From Prevotella sp. (GTDB lineage Bacteria; Bacteroidota; Bacteroidia; Bacteroidales; Bacteroidaceae): a stretch of 63,292 nt of DNA. The notes beneath the pieces are model-generated. The model made no database searches and had not been told where the DNA came from. It saw only the letters and a list, made by a program, of their open reading frames with translations. The DNA lies in assembly GCA_017474515.1 (NCBI GenBank), contig JAFVHN010000027.1, forward strand, positions 1 through 63,292. Reading direction: 5' to 3'. Of the stretch, positions 1 to 9,135 are shown one piece after another. How positions within the stretch are numbered: the stretch's first letter is position 1; each line of letters begins with the position of its first letter. The translations under genes were made by a program, and so were the position numbers.

Positions 1-17
1 ACTTCCCTGCAAGTCGC

Positions 18-140
18 AGCCTGCAAAATGACCTATTGAGCGCTTTCAAAAGTATATTTTGCCTTCCAAATAGTTGAAATGCCCGCAACCCCCGTGTTTG
101 TCGGGGCTGCGGGCATGTTGTAGCCTGCAAAATGACCTAT
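18..140. repeat. 19-bp direct repeats flanking a hairpin
   Basis: The string AGCCTGCAAAATGACCTAT occurs at 18-36 and again at 122-140. Between the copies is a strong GC-rich hairpin (79-94 pairing with 102-116, one mismatch and one bulge). The second copy runs into a short palindrome, GACCTATAGGTC. No gene overlaps it. It may be the edge of a repeat element or the tail of a gene lying left of the window; the sequence does not decide. Confidence 0.6.
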
Positions 141-539
141 AGGTCACATTCTTTCCAATTCGAAAGAAACTCAAAAGTGCAAATGACAGCAAACAGGCGC
201 AATATCAATGATTTACGCTATCTCACCCGTAATAACCTCATCATTCCCAACAACCTTGATATTCGCAGAAATAGTACGGTCTCTTATCCGTAACCCTCAA
301 AATCCTCAATTTCCCAAACTGCCTTTATATAAAGAAATCCTGCAAATTCTTCCAAAGTTACGAAAAATCGAGGGCAGAACAAAAAACCACGCTTTTTTTT
401 ATGCCGAGATGGGGTAACTTATCTAAAGTTACGAGAAAAAGTGAAAACCGAATGGATTTCCCGGAAAAATCATGGCGTTGCCCGTCCTTTTCTGGTAGAA
501 AAACGGTGGATAGCGTATGGCACTTCCGGCATCAGTTAT

Positions 540-768
540 TTGTCAAGATTTTTCAACGGATTTTTGGTTCCCCAAAGAGTTTGACCGCAATTTGAGGGGA
601 GGAATTTGCCAAATCTCTCCCTTCAAATTGGCAAATCTCTCCCCTCAAATTGCGGTCAAACTCAGTGGGATTTTCAAATAGCTGAAAATCAATGTTTTAC
701 GGAATGGGTGCAAAAACGGCCTGTTTTGTCAAATATTTTTACCAATTCTGACCTGTTTCGCTATCCAC
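540..768 (+). repeat. Dispersed 230-bp hairpin element, copy 1
   Basis: First of six clear copies of one element. It begins with TGTCAAGATTTTTCA at 541 and ends near the GCTATCCAC string at 760-768. The core is a perfect 25-bp inverted repeat, 577-601 pairing with 639-663, whose 37-bp spacer is itself an imperfect inverted repeat (ATTTGCC / GGCAAAT). The direct-repeat motif TGTCAA followed by a T-run occurs at both ends. It lies downstream of the secreted repeat protein. The rest of 141-839 shows no convincing gene; the small open frames there are spurious. Confidence 0.85.
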
Positions 769-839
769 ATTTTCGCTTCAGGAAACGACAGGTTGCCGGC
801 CTGGCCGACGCCGGTTTTTCCCCAGTTAAAGCGCCGTGC

Positions 840-3800
840 CTATTTCACTACGGTTTTCCTTACGCTCCCGTCGGCCCGCCTCATGATGGTGATGCCCCGT
901 ACGGCTTGTCCGTGGTTCAGCCTGCGTCCTTGCAGGTCGTAGGTCTCGGTAGTCGCGGCGTCGGCTATGGCGTTGACGGCGGTCGGCACGCCGGCATCAG
1001 GATTGGCGATGACGACGCCCAGGGCCATGTCTCCCCCGGCATCAAGCACGCACATGAAGTCGGCGTCGTAGTATCCGCCCTCGGGTTCAATGAACGCCAG
1101 TCCGTCGTTGAGCGTCACCTCCAGGAGGTTGAAGATGGTCCCCGCGAGCTCCACCCGCGTGCGTGCCCCCGAGAGCGTAAGCGTTTCCACGTCCCAGTTG
1201 CCTTTGATATCCTCGCAATTCACGATGGTGGGGCCGTTGATGTGGAGCGAAGCCCCGAAGAGCGAGATGTAGTTGCCGCCGAGGTCAACCTTTCCGTTTC
1301 CGCCCAGTGTCACGTCTTTTTCAATCGATATATAGCCGCCGTTGTCGGCTTTGTTCTGGCCGGTGAACACCACGTTGAGGTGTTCGCCGTCGAAGAGGTC
1401 GGTGACCGCCAGGAACATCTTCCCAGCGGGAGCCTCCGACACCAGGTTGTCGATGGTGAGCGTCTGCCTGTCGGCATCGTAAGAGGCTGACCCGCTGATG
1501 CTTGCCCCCTTGATGTCGGAGGCGTTGAAGTCGCACACGGGGATGCCGGCCACAAAGATGCCGAGCTTGTTGAGCAGCTTCACGCTTACGCCGTTGTCCC
1601 ATCCGTTGCCCTTTACATCCACCACCTTTTGCATTTGCGGGTCGTATTTTCCGCCCAGTGGCGTGAAGAAATCGAGCCCGTCGCCCAGCGGCACGCGATA
1701 GAAGTCCTTGATGGTGTTGGTGGCCTCCACCAATGTCGTGGCCCCCCGCAAGTAGAGCGACTCGTTGCCCGTTCCCACGAGGCTCCGCACGCTGACGGCC
1801 GCCCCGTCCTTGATGGTGAGGCTGCGGCCGTTGCCCACCTTGATGTCGCGCAGCACCTGTAGCGAGCCCGGCCCGGTGATTGTGGCGTCGGCCAGCAGGT
1901 AGAGTGCGACGGCGGAGGTGGTGTAGAGGTTGTTCGTGCCAATGAGTTTCAGCGTTAGGGTGCCGTTGAAGTCGGCACTCAGGCCGATGCACGGGCCGCT
2001 GATTTTCTCCATGTTCACGTTGCTGAGGGTGAGCGTCTTCGTGGCGGGGTCGTAGGCCACGGAGCCGCTCTTGACGGTGTTGTCGTTGAAGGCATCGTAG
2101 TTGTAGTTGTTCACTTCGGTGTCGCCCACGGTGATGCCGTAGCTTTTCACCGCCCCGATGGTCACTCCGGCCACCCTGTTCCCGTCGGCATCGGTCACAC
2201 ATCGCTTGCCGGCGTCGTAGTGTCCGCCCCTCGGCTTCAGCAGCACGAGGCCGTCGGTGAGGTTCATGGCCTGGAATCCCGACACGTTGTCGCTCAGGCT
2301 GACGTTGGTGGCGGCTCCCGAGAATGTCAGCGTTGAGGTGCTTGGCCCGCTGATGGTCTTGCCGTTCAGTTCGGCCACCGATATGTTGAGCGTCATGCCG
2401 CTCCCGGTGCTGATGTTGCCCGAAATCTTCCCCGGGCCGGTCAGCTCGGCGTTCTTGTTGAAGAACATGCTGCTGAAGGTTCCTTTTTGTAGGACGTTGT
2501 TGCCTTCGGCATAGACCGTCAGCTTGCCGTCGAAGTCAGCGGTCTGGTAAATGCACGACTCGTTGGTGTTGCTGATGGTGGCATTGTTCAGCGTCAGCCG
2601 GTGCCGGGCGGCATCATAGGAGGCCGTGCCCGTAATGAATTGGCCTTCAATGGCCGCGGCGTTGGTGTTGTTCACCATGAGCCCGCCCACCTTCAGGCCG
2701 TAATTCTCTACATATTCGATGGTTACGCCCTGTGCGGTGTTGCCGTTGGCATCCTTCACATATTTGGCCGTCGGGTCATAATAGCCCATGTTTGGTCGGC
2801 TGAAGTTCTGGCCGTCGTTGAAGAACACGCCGTGGAAGCCGGTGATGTTGGCAGAGAGTATCACCTTCGTGGCCGCGTCTTTCACGTTGACGTCGGCGTT
2901 GCCGTTGTTGCAGGCCAGGTAATTGGCTTCCACATGGCATCCGCCCTCGAAGGTGAGCATGATGTTTCCGGCCACCGCAATGGCGTTTTGACAACAGAGC
3001 TTTCCCGTGCCGCGCAGGTTGACATGGGTTAAGAAGTGCATGTCGTAGTAGCCCGAGGAGCTTGCCAGGCGGCTGGTGTTCACCGCTTCAACGTTGAGCG
3101 TTGACAGGTAGTATTGCCTGCCGTCGATGGCCGGGCTTCCGGCGTTGACGGTGGCGCCGTTCAGCACGAGGGTGTGCGTCATGCTGTTGTACCACACCGT
3201 GCCCGAGATGCCCGTGCCGTGGATGCCGTTGTCGTTTTCCGACGTCACGGCCACATCGCCCACCTTCAGGCCGTATTTGTGGAAGACCTTTGCGCTGGTG
3301 AACGTGTGGTATTGCGAGTTGGCATTATCTACAAATCCCAGTTCGTGCTTGCTTGAGTAGAACATTCCGCCCTGGTCCTGATAGCCCGGGCAGCTGCCCA
3401 CCACGCCGTAGTCGTTGCCAAGCGTGTCGAAAACGGCCATGTCGCCCATGGCCGCCGTCAGTCCCGAGAGGTTGAGGAAGGCTCCCTCGCCCAGCTTGAG
3501 CGTTTCCTGGCTGGTGCCGTTGGTGCCGTCGATGCCCCAGTTTCCGCTGGCCTGGATGGTGAGGTGCTCAATGGTGCAGGCGCAATACCTGTTGAGGTGG
3601 AGGCCGCTCTTCTCGCTGCCGCCCATGAGCACCAGGGCGGCACGGCCGTCGGCGTTGCCCTTGAACTTGATGTCCTGAAGGCTGTTTTCGTCAAGGCGGA
3701 TGGCGTTGTAGGCCGTACCCATGGCCCTGATGGTGTTTTGGCCATTGCAAACCACGGTGATGCCGTCACTGAGGATGGTGATGCCGTTGTAGCTGCTGGT

Positions 3801-3995
3801 AATGGTAAGGTTCACGGAGTTGAGCGTCAGGATTTTAGTATTGGCATCAAAGTAGATGCTGCCGCTTGAAAGATAGGGGGAGTTGACGGCGCCGGTGGCC
3901 GTGACCGACGTGTTGCCGACTTTCAGATAGGTGACTGCGCGCAGGCCCGTACTGACGATCAGCGCACACACGAGGAGGAGGAACTTCTGTTTCAT
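840..3995 (-). CDS. Large secreted protein of five repeated modules with a C-terminal sorting-like tail
   Basis: The 1051-residue product starts at the ATG at 3995, directly before a signal peptide (MKQKFLLLVCALIVSTGLRA); a start further upstream would bury that signal. Five modules of about 190-220 residues begin near residues 22, 241, 432, 619 and 811. Each opens with a 'YGLKVGxxxV' strand, followed by 'SGxxxYDxxxxxLTLxN' and later a 'GGxYDxxxxxVxDAxGN' segment. The composition (Gly, Asn, Thr, Val; alternating hydrophobics) suggests stacked beta-structure. The last 40 residues contain 'YDLQGRRLN' and end 'KTVVK', the tail found on many secreted Prevotella/Bacteroides proteins and resembling type IX secretion signals. 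Function is not recognised; a surface adhesin or glycan-binding role is inference. Transcription probably starts from the TATATTTGC at 4029-4037. Confidence 0.85.
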   Translation of the reverse strand: MKQKFLLLVCALIVSTGLRAVTYLKVGNTSVTATGAVNSPYLSSGSIYFDANTKILTLNSVNLTITSSYNGITILSDGITVVCNGQNTIRAMGTAYNAIRLDENSLQDIKFKGNADGRAALVLMGGSEKSGLHLNRYCACTIEHLTIQASGNWGIDGTNGTSQETLKLGEGAFLNLSGLTAAMGDMAVFDTLGNDYGVVGSCPGYQDQGGMFYSSKHELGFVDNANSQYHTFTSAKVFHKYGLKVGDVAVTSENDNGIHGTGISGTVWYNSMTHTLVLNGATVNAGSPAIDGRQYYLSTLNVEAVNTSRLASSSGYYDMHFLTHVNLRGTGKLCCQNAIAVAGNIMLTFEGGCHVEANYLACNNGNADVNVKDAATKVILSANITGFHGVFFNDGQNFSRPNMGYYDPTAKYVKDANGNTAQGVTIEYVENYGLKVGGLMVNNTNAAAIEGQFITGTASYDAARHRLTLNNATISNTNESCIYQTADFDGKLTVYAEGNNVLQKGTFSSMFFNKNAELTGPGKISGNISTGSGMTLNISVAELNGKTISGPSTSTLTFSGAATNVSLSDNVSGFQAMNLTDGLVLLKPRGGHYDAGKRCVTDADGNRVAGVTIGAVKSYGITVGDTEVNNYNYDAFNDNTVKSGSVAYDPATKTLTLSNVNMEKISGPCIGLSADFNGTLTLKLIGTNNLYTTSAVALYLLADATITGPGSLQVLRDIKVGNGRSLTIKDGAAVSVRSLVGTGNESLYLRGATTLVEATNTIKDFYRVPLGDGLDFFTPLGGKYDPQMQKVVDVKGNGWDNGVSVKLLNKLGIFVAGIPVCDFNASDIKGASISGSASYDADRQTLTIDNLVSEAPAGKMFLAVTDLFDGEHLNVVFTGQNKADNGGYISIEKDVTLGGNGKVDLGGNYISLFGASLHINGPTIVNCEDIKGNWDVETLTLSGARTRVELAGTIFNLLEVTLNDGLAFIEPEGGYYDADFMCVLDAGGDMALGVVIANPDAGVPTAVNAIADAATTETYDLQGRRLNHGQAVRGITIMRRADGSVRKTVVK

Positions 3996-4028
3996 AGTGG
4001 CAAAAATGATGTTATTACTCTTTTGTCT

Positions 4029-4037
4029 GCAAATATA
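4029..4037 (-). promoter_or_regulatory. Promoter -7 element of the modular secreted protein
   Basis: On the minus strand this reads TATATTTGC, matching the Bacteroidota TAnnTTTG element, 33 bases upstream of the ATG. Confidence 0.6.
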
Positions 4038-4151
4038 GGAAAAATAATGCAATTAGGCGGGTTAAAGATAAAAAATTTTGACAAAATGCCGAAAAATGCT
4101 TCGGAATTGACTTTTTTGCCTCCGTAAATATTGTTTTTGGCAAAAAATTCA

Positions 4152-4160
4152 TATCTTTGC
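4152..4160 (+). promoter_or_regulatory. Promoter -7 element of the lipoprotein gene
   Basis: TATCTTTGC, 32 bases before the ATG at 4193. An ATTG about 18 bases upstream is a weak -33 match. It is divergent from the 4029 promoter. Confidence 0.6.
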
Positions 4161-4192
4161 AATCAAAAGAATGACCCTAAAATAGTTGAGCA

Positions 4193-4954
4193 ATGAAGAA
4201 GAAAGGCCTCATGGCATTGCTGTTGACAGCCCTGGCCGTTGCCCTGGCCACCTCGTGCCGCGAGCAGGCGGCCCCCGAGGAAAAGCAGAATGTGGGAACA
4301 AGCACAAGCATTGAGGGCGACAGCACCCTCTACGGCTTGGCATGCTACGGATGCACCGACACCGTGTTGGTGTTCTTGCCGGGAAGGGGCGGCGACCCCG
4401 TTTCCTATAACATCTTGGAAGCCACCAAGAACCACCAAATCATAGGGCATCCGCAAGTGGGCGACTGGGTGGCCGTGATTCGCAACGGCAAAGACTCCAC
4501 CAAGGCCGACATGGTCATCAACCTCGACCTGTTGAAAGGCAACTGGGTGTCGCAGGTGATGCCCATGTTGCGCGAGCGCATTGAAACCAATGAGCAAGAC
4601 TCGGTCTATATGGCCGAGCAGGACTCGCTGGTGGCTGAGCTGATGAAGCCGATGGAAATAGGTTTCCAGCTGAAACGCCACTACATGGCACAACCCGTGG
4701 GGCGGCAATACGCCAGGCGAAATAGCGATGACAGCCCCGTCATCTATCCTTCCATACGCAATTATATCCAATGGCACGTCATCAACGGCAAGCTGGTGCT
4801 TACGGCCAACCTGGACGAGCTGGCAACGGCCTCCGACGGCAACAAGCCCCAGAAGGTGGAAAACGACACCGCCGAGTTCATCTTCCTGCTTCGCGATTCG
4901 CTACGCCTGCGCTTCAAAAACGGCGAGAGGGGGTACTACAGAAAGACCGAATAA
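4193..4954 (+). CDS. Putative lipoprotein of unknown function
   Basis: A 253-residue protein with a short lysine-rich N-terminus, a hydrophobic stretch and the lipobox-like 'ATSC' (Cys22), so probably an acylated, membrane-anchored lipoprotein. The mature part contains a 'YGLACYGCTDTVLVFLP' segment with a CxxC-like pair, then mixed alpha/beta sequence without a catalytic motif I can name. The start is the ATG that begins the signal peptide. It stands alone, divergent from the modular secreted protein and followed by a decayed repeat element. No function is assigned. Confidence 0.75.
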   Translation: MKKKGLMALLLTALAVALATSCREQAAPEEKQNVGTSTSIEGDSTLYGLACYGCTDTVLVFLPGRGGDPVSYNILEATKNHQIIGHPQVGDWVAVIRNGKDSTKADMVINLDLLKGNWVSQVMPMLRERIETNEQDSVYMAEQDSLVAELMKPMEIGFQLKRHYMAQPVGRQYARRNSDDSPVIYPSIRNYIQWHVINGKLVLTANLDELATASDGNKPQKVENDTAEFIFLLRDSLRLRFKNGERGYYRKTE

Positions 4955-4980
4955 AAGGCCGGGAAACAGTAGCAAGGACC

Positions 4981-5205
4981 GGCAAGATGTAAATATATTT
5001 CATATTTTTTTGGGACCAACGAAAGTTTGGCGGTAAATTTCAATGAGAAATATGGCACTTTTCCTTGTGAAAACTTAAAGATTTCACCCCGAAATCTTAG
5101 GGCAAACACCCCGAATGATTGCAGGTGCTGATTATCAAAGAGTTACAACGACACCCCCGAAACAGCGGAAATGTAAACATTTTTCATCGTTCCTAACCAT
5201 ACAAA
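4981..5205 (+). repeat. Probable decayed copy of the 230-bp hairpin element
   Basis: The order of motifs follows the intact copies in degenerate form: CAAGATG...TTTCATATTTTTTTGGG, then GTTTGGCGGTAAATTTC (intact: GTTTGACCGCAAATTTC), a CCCCGAAATCTT block, GGGCAAAC, GCTGATTATC (intact: GTTGATATTC), and TGTAAACATTTTTCA near the end. No long arm is preserved. The rest of the 4955-5259 gap shows nothing else. Confidence 0.5.
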
Positions 5206-5259
5206 CAGTCGCTTTTGAACAGATACATACAAACAGACAAAACTATAAAAACACTAATT

Positions 5260-7428
5260 ATGAAGACAAGACACTCACTTAGGATGCTGGCCACGGCTTG
5301 GATGCTGGCGGCATCGCTCGCGGCCAATGCCGTGACACTGACGGCGGACTACTTCCCCGACGAAAACTTCCGCTCGCAGGTTATCTACCTGACGGGCCTT
5401 GCACCAGGTTCCGTAATCCCCAACGACATGCTCATGAGCATTAAGACCATCAACGTGTCGAACAAAAACATCGGCTCGCTCGTGGGCGTCACCCATTTCA
5501 GCAACCTGGAAAGCCTGGACTGCAGCAACAACAACCTGACGGAACTCGACCTGACGGGCCTGCACTATCTGACGTATCTTAATTGCAACTACAACCAAAT
5601 TGGGTTGCTCGACATCCGCAGCACTGACGTTCTGAAAACGCTGAAATGCAGAAGCAACAAGCTGACATCGCTCGACCTGCGGCATGAGCGCGAGCTGATT
5701 ACACTGGACCTCTACGGTAACCTTCTGACAGTGGTGCAACTCTACTACCACCACGCCATGACTTCCATCAACGTGGGCAACAACCCCAACCTCTCGGATC
5801 TTTACTTGTCGCGGTGCCCGGAACTCACACAAGTCATCTGCAACAACACAAGCATCATAGAGCTTGACCTGTCGAACGCGCCGCTGCTCACCAAACTGAA
5901 CTGCGAACATTGTTATCTGACAGAGCTCGACTTGAGCAATAACCCGCAGCTCACCATGCTCGATTGCGCCTACAACACGCTGGGAATGGTTGACGTGAAT
6001 GACAAAGCGGAACTGGGATACCTGGACTGCAGGTCGTGCTCGCTGACGAAACTCGTGCTGCCGGAGGAAAAAGGAAACCTCCAGGTTCTGTACTGCAGCA
6101 ACAACCAATTGGAACGGCTGAACGTTTCAGAATATGTCTTCCTGACAACACTCTACTGCGGCAACAACCACCTCACCATGCTCGACCTGTCGTCAAACAC
6201 TAAGCTCACCGACGTGAGCATCAACCAAGGCAACTCTTTCGAAATGGATTGGTGGACAGCACCCGGGTTCAGCCACGACGCTTTCATCCCCCTGCACGGC
6301 CACAACTTATGCTTCAACACCAGCCGCTTTCAAAACCTCACGGTCCTTGGCCTTAGCGGTACACAGGAACCCTGCATCAGTTTCGGCTACCTGAAAATAC
6401 CTTGGATTAACACATCCTCATCGACTTGGGAAAGTCCCTCAAAGGTTTTCTACGACTTCAATACAGGCAACGAGGTGGCCGGAAACATGCACGTGAACAT
6501 ACAGTTGGCGCAAAACATGGGCGTGTTGCAGCCTGTCGGCTCGGTACACATCACCGACTATGACCTGCCCCAGGACTTCGAGCCGGGCGACCACACAGCC
6601 TCCACCGACGTTGAGGGGGCTGTGGTGACGCTGATAGAATACATCATGTTCAATAAAGTCATACAATTATACGAGGGAACTGCTGGCGAAAGAGTGGGAA
6701 TAAGGATGAGAGTGGAGCTGCCCGACGGATTCTTCTGGAACTCTCCCGACGCTTTCATAGGCACACTGCAGCAAAACCATCTCATAAACACCAACGACCA
6801 AAAGGCCATTGGCTTCTATTGGATTTACGACGTGCCTGAACCCGAGGGCGGATTATACATACGCTCGGTGTCTGAGACCATCGAGGAACCCGCGGTCGGG
6901 GCTTCACCGGCCTTCCAGACAGAATCGATGATGGAGACCTCCACCACAAGCGCGAACAGGGCGAAACCTACATACGTGCGCAATTACACTGTGACCGGCG
7001 TTGTCTGGGCGGAATTAAATCTTTATGCCGAAACCGTTGAAGACTACGTTATAATGATGGACGAAGACGACATCTTCCAGCCCAACAAGCTTTATTCCGT
7101 CTTCCTGATGATGGAGCCAAAAGAGGGCTGGCAGTTCCATGAGCGCACGGAATGTAGGCTCAACAACATAATATGCAACACGGAAAGTAACCCAATGTTC
7201 AACTACGTCCTCAACCTGGATGAGGCGATGGAAGGGTTGTTTAACTTTGACGGCCCGGCCATCGCGGCGGCTTTTATCCTTGAAGGGCCTGATATGCCCA
7301 CGGCCATCAGCGACATCACCACGCGCTCAGACGACACTTGGTACACGCTGAGCGGCGTGCGGTTGAACGCCATGCCTACGCGCAACGGCATTTACATCCA
7401 CAACGGAAAGAAAGTGGTGGTGAAATAA
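5260..7428 (+). CDS. Secreted leucine-rich-repeat protein with C-terminal sorting-like tail
   Basis: A 722-residue product. The ATG at 5260 is chosen because it begins a signal peptide (MKTRHSLRMLATAWMLAASL); the in-frame ATG at 5215 adds 15 polar residues. Residues of about 60-340 are leucine-rich repeats of roughly 21 residues with the pattern 'LxxLDCSNNxLTELDLSxN', including Cys/Asn at the ladder position, as in Bacteroidota LRR surface proteins. The region from about 340 to 690 is a non-repeat beta-rich domain. The end, 'WYTLSGVRLN...GIYIHNGKKVVVK', is the same type of tail as in the modular protein at 840-3995. Surface exposure and a protein- or glycan-binding role are inferred; no enzymatic motif is visible. 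Confidence 0.85.
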   Translation: MKTRHSLRMLATAWMLAASLAANAVTLTADYFPDENFRSQVIYLTGLAPGSVIPNDMLMSIKTINVSNKNIGSLVGVTHFSNLESLDCSNNNLTELDLTGLHYLTYLNCNYNQIGLLDIRSTDVLKTLKCRSNKLTSLDLRHERELITLDLYGNLLTVVQLYYHHAMTSINVGNNPNLSDLYLSRCPELTQVICNNTSIIELDLSNAPLLTKLNCEHCYLTELDLSNNPQLTMLDCAYNTLGMVDVNDKAELGYLDCRSCSLTKLVLPEEKGNLQVLYCSNNQLERLNVSEYVFLTTLYCGNNHLTMLDLSSNTKLTDVSINQGNSFEMDWWTAPGFSHDAFIPLHGHNLCFNTSRFQNLTVLGLSGTQEPCISFGYLKIPWINTSSSTWESPSKVFYDFNTGNEVAGNMHVNIQLAQNMGVLQPVGSVHITDYDLPQDFEPGDHTASTDVEGAVVTLIEYIMFNKVIQLYEGTAGERVGIRMRVELPDGFFWNSPDAFIGTLQQNHLINTNDQKAIGFYWIYDVPEPEGGLYIRSVSETIEEPAVGASPAFQTESMMETSTTSANRAKPTYVRNYTVTGVVWAELNLYAETVEDYVIMMDEDDIFQPNKLYSVFLMMEPKEGWQFHERTECRLNNIICNTESNPMFNYVLNLDEAMEGLFNFDGPAIAAAFILEGPDMPTAISDITTRSDDTWYTLSGVRLNAMPTRNGIYIHNGKKVVVK

Positions 7429-7450
7429 AGACCCGTTAAGCTTTTAGGAG

Positions 7451-7523
7451 TTTAGGAGTTTGGACAATAGTTATAATTGCCTCGTTTTTATAATGGCTTA
7501 AAACTATTGTCCAAACTCCTAAA
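7451..7523. terminator. 22-bp inverted repeat between converging genes
   Basis: 7451-7472 pairs perfectly with 7502-7523. The arms contain the AGGAGTTTGGACAATAG string, related to the 'CTAAACTCC' strings found elsewhere between genes. It lies between the converging LRR gene and queF, so it could end transcription from both sides, although there is no run of T. Confidence 0.55.
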
Positions 7524-7546
7524 TTTCTTTTCAGTCTATAAAAAGA

Positions 7547-8008
7547 TTACTGGTGGGCGGCAAACCGTTGCTCGGCCAGTTGTTCATACTTGGTGCCCGG
7601 ACGTCCGTAGTTGGCCCACGGATGAATGCTGATGCCTCCGCGCGGCACAAACAGCCCCACCACCTCAATATACTTGGGGTCCATCAGGCGGATGAGATCC
7701 TTCATAATGGTGTTCACGCAATCTTCGTGGAAACTGCCGTGGTTGCGGAAACTCATGAGATAGAGCTTCAGACTCTTGCTCTCAACCATGCGCTCGCCGG
7801 GGATATAGAGAATCCTGATTTCGGCAAAGTCCGGCTGGCCGGTAATGGGGCAGAGGGTGGTGAACTCGGGGCAATTGAACTGCACCCAATAATCGTTTTC
7901 GGGGTTCTGGTTGGTGAAAGCCTCCAGCACTTCCGGTGTATAACTCTGCTTGTACTCCGACTTATGGCCAAGGGCTTTCAGGCCTTCTTGTTTTCTGTCT
8001 TTTGTCAT
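7547..8008 (-). CDS. queF: NADPH-dependent 7-cyano-7-deazaguanine (preQ0) reductase
   Basis: A 153-residue protein matching the short unimodular QueF type. It reduces the nitrile of preQ0 to the amine of preQ1 in queuosine tRNA modification, in the cytoplasm. The catalytic Cys is C53 in '[10 protein letters not shown]' with the acidic partner D60; the family motif 'ESKSLKLY' lies at 76-83, followed by '[11 protein letters not shown]'. The start is the ATG at 8008, because the upstream in-frame ATG would reach into the promoter region. It is divergent from the thioredoxin gene; each has its own TAnnTTTG element (8063-8071 for queF). Confidence 0.95.
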   Translation of the reverse strand: MTKDRKQEGLKALGHKSEYKQSYTPEVLEAFTNQNPENDYWVQFNCPEFTTLCPITGQPDFAEIRILYIPGERMVESKSLKLYLMSFRNHGSFHEDCVNTIMKDLIRLMDPKYIEVVGLFVPRGGISIHPWANYGRPGTKYEQLAEQRFAAHQ

Positions 8009-8062
8009 TTTTTCTTGTTTTGATAAAGGGGGTTGTTCAAGCACCCCTGTGGGAAATGGAAT

Positions 8063-8071
8063 GCAAAATTA
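8063..8071 (-). promoter_or_regulatory. queF promoter -7 element
   Basis: Reads TAATTTTGC on the minus strand, 54 bases upstream of the queF ATG. Confidence 0.55.
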
Positions 8072-8114
8072 CAATTTTTTCCGCAATTATCCCCCTTGTT
8101 TCACAAAAAATGCC

Positions 8115-8123
8115 TATATTTGC
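8115..8123 (+). promoter_or_regulatory. Promoter -7 element of the thioredoxin-like gene
   Basis: TATATTTGC, 32 bases before the ATG at 8156 and divergent from the queF promoter. Confidence 0.6.
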
Positions 8124-8155
8124 CGCAAAATAAGACACTAATATCTTTTTAAAGC

Positions 8156-9133
8156 ATGAAAAAAGCACTTTTCGCGGTTGTCGCGTTGTTGCTCTCGCTG
8201 ACAGCCGCCGCACAAACGAAGTACCGGGTTAAAGGCACCACCAGCCCGGAGAGTTCTGAAGTGTTGTTGATTGACATCGTGAAAAACACCTCCGCGCCCG
8301 TCACGGTGACCGGCGGACAGTTCACCGCGTCCTTCGAGGCCGCCGAGGGCTCACTCATGTATGCTGTGGACCAAAGCGCGCAGATGGTGAGTTTCTTCAT
8401 TGCCGATGCGCCGGAAATCAGCATCAATCTTATCACCGATGAGCTGAAAGGGTCGCCCCTGAACGAGAAACTGTCGGCATGTCTCCGCACGGCCACGAAG
8501 ATAGAAGACAGCAAGGAAATGGCAACTTTCTGCGAGAAAGCCATCGCCGAAAACAAGGACAACATGGCGGGCGTGGCCATGCTCGCGCTTTTTGAAGGCG
8601 ACTTGCCCTATGAGGCCAAGAAGCGGCTGTTCAACAAAGAGTCGATGCTGGTCAAGCATCCCCTCACCATCAGCGTTTACAACCGCCTGGCATCCATGGA
8701 GAAACGCCTGCCCGGAATGATGTTCACCGACCTGGAGGAGAACGACATCACCGGCCTGCCCCACAAGCTGAGCGAATATGTGGGCCGCGGTAACTATGTG
8801 CTCATCGACTTCTGGGCGTCGTGGTGCGGACCCTGCCGGCAGGAGATGCCCAACGTGGTGGCCGCCTACGAGAAATACCACCCCAAAGGCTTCAACATCG
8901 TGGGCCTGTCGTTCGACCAGAGAGCCGAGGCGTGGAAAAAGGCCATCCTCGACCTCAAAATGCCGTGGATGCACCTTTCCGACCTGAAAGGATGGAAGAC
9001 CGTGGCCGCCGAGGTCTATGGCATCAACTCCATTCCCGCCAGCATACTGGTGGACCCGGAAGGGAAAATCGTTGACATCGACCTGCGAGGCCCCGCCTTG
9101 GGCAACAAGCTGAAGGAAATCTACGGATTTTAA
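8156..9133 (+). CDS. TlpA-like periplasmic thioredoxin-fold protein
   Basis: A 325-residue protein with an N-terminal signal peptide (residues 1-19, ending 'TAAAQ'). Residues of about 22-180 form the N-terminal domain common in Bacteroidota TlpA-like proteins (DUF4369-like beta part, then a helical part). Residues of about 187-325 are a thioredoxin fold with the active site 'FWASWCGPCRQEMP' (C224, C227) and the cis-proline loop 'INSIPASILVD'. It probably acts as a periplasmic thiol-disulfide reductase; its substrate is unknown. It is a single gene whose stop codon lies 2 bases from an inverted-repeat element. Confidence 0.9.
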   Translation: MKKALFAVVALLLSLTAAAQTKYRVKGTTSPESSEVLLIDIVKNTSAPVTVTGGQFTASFEAAEGSLMYAVDQSAQMVSFFIADAPEISINLITDELKGSPLNEKLSACLRTATKIEDSKEMATFCEKAIAENKDNMAGVAMLALFEGDLPYEAKKRLFNKESMLVKHPLTISVYNRLASMEKRLPGMMFTDLEENDITGLPHKLSEYVGRGNYVLIDFWASWCGPCRQEMPNVVAAYEKYHPKGFNIVGLSFDQRAEAWKKAILDLKMPWMHLSDLKGWKTVAAEVYGINSIPASILVDPEGKIVDIDLRGPALGNKLKEIYGF

Positions 9134-9135
9134 AA

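Noticed and set aside
208-595. Two small open frames left of the first repeat element
   Set aside because: No promoter, no domain, and the second overlaps the repeat element.
540-768. Element copy read as a plain intrinsic terminator
   Set aside because: It also lies between divergent genes (copies 2 and 3), where no terminator is needed.
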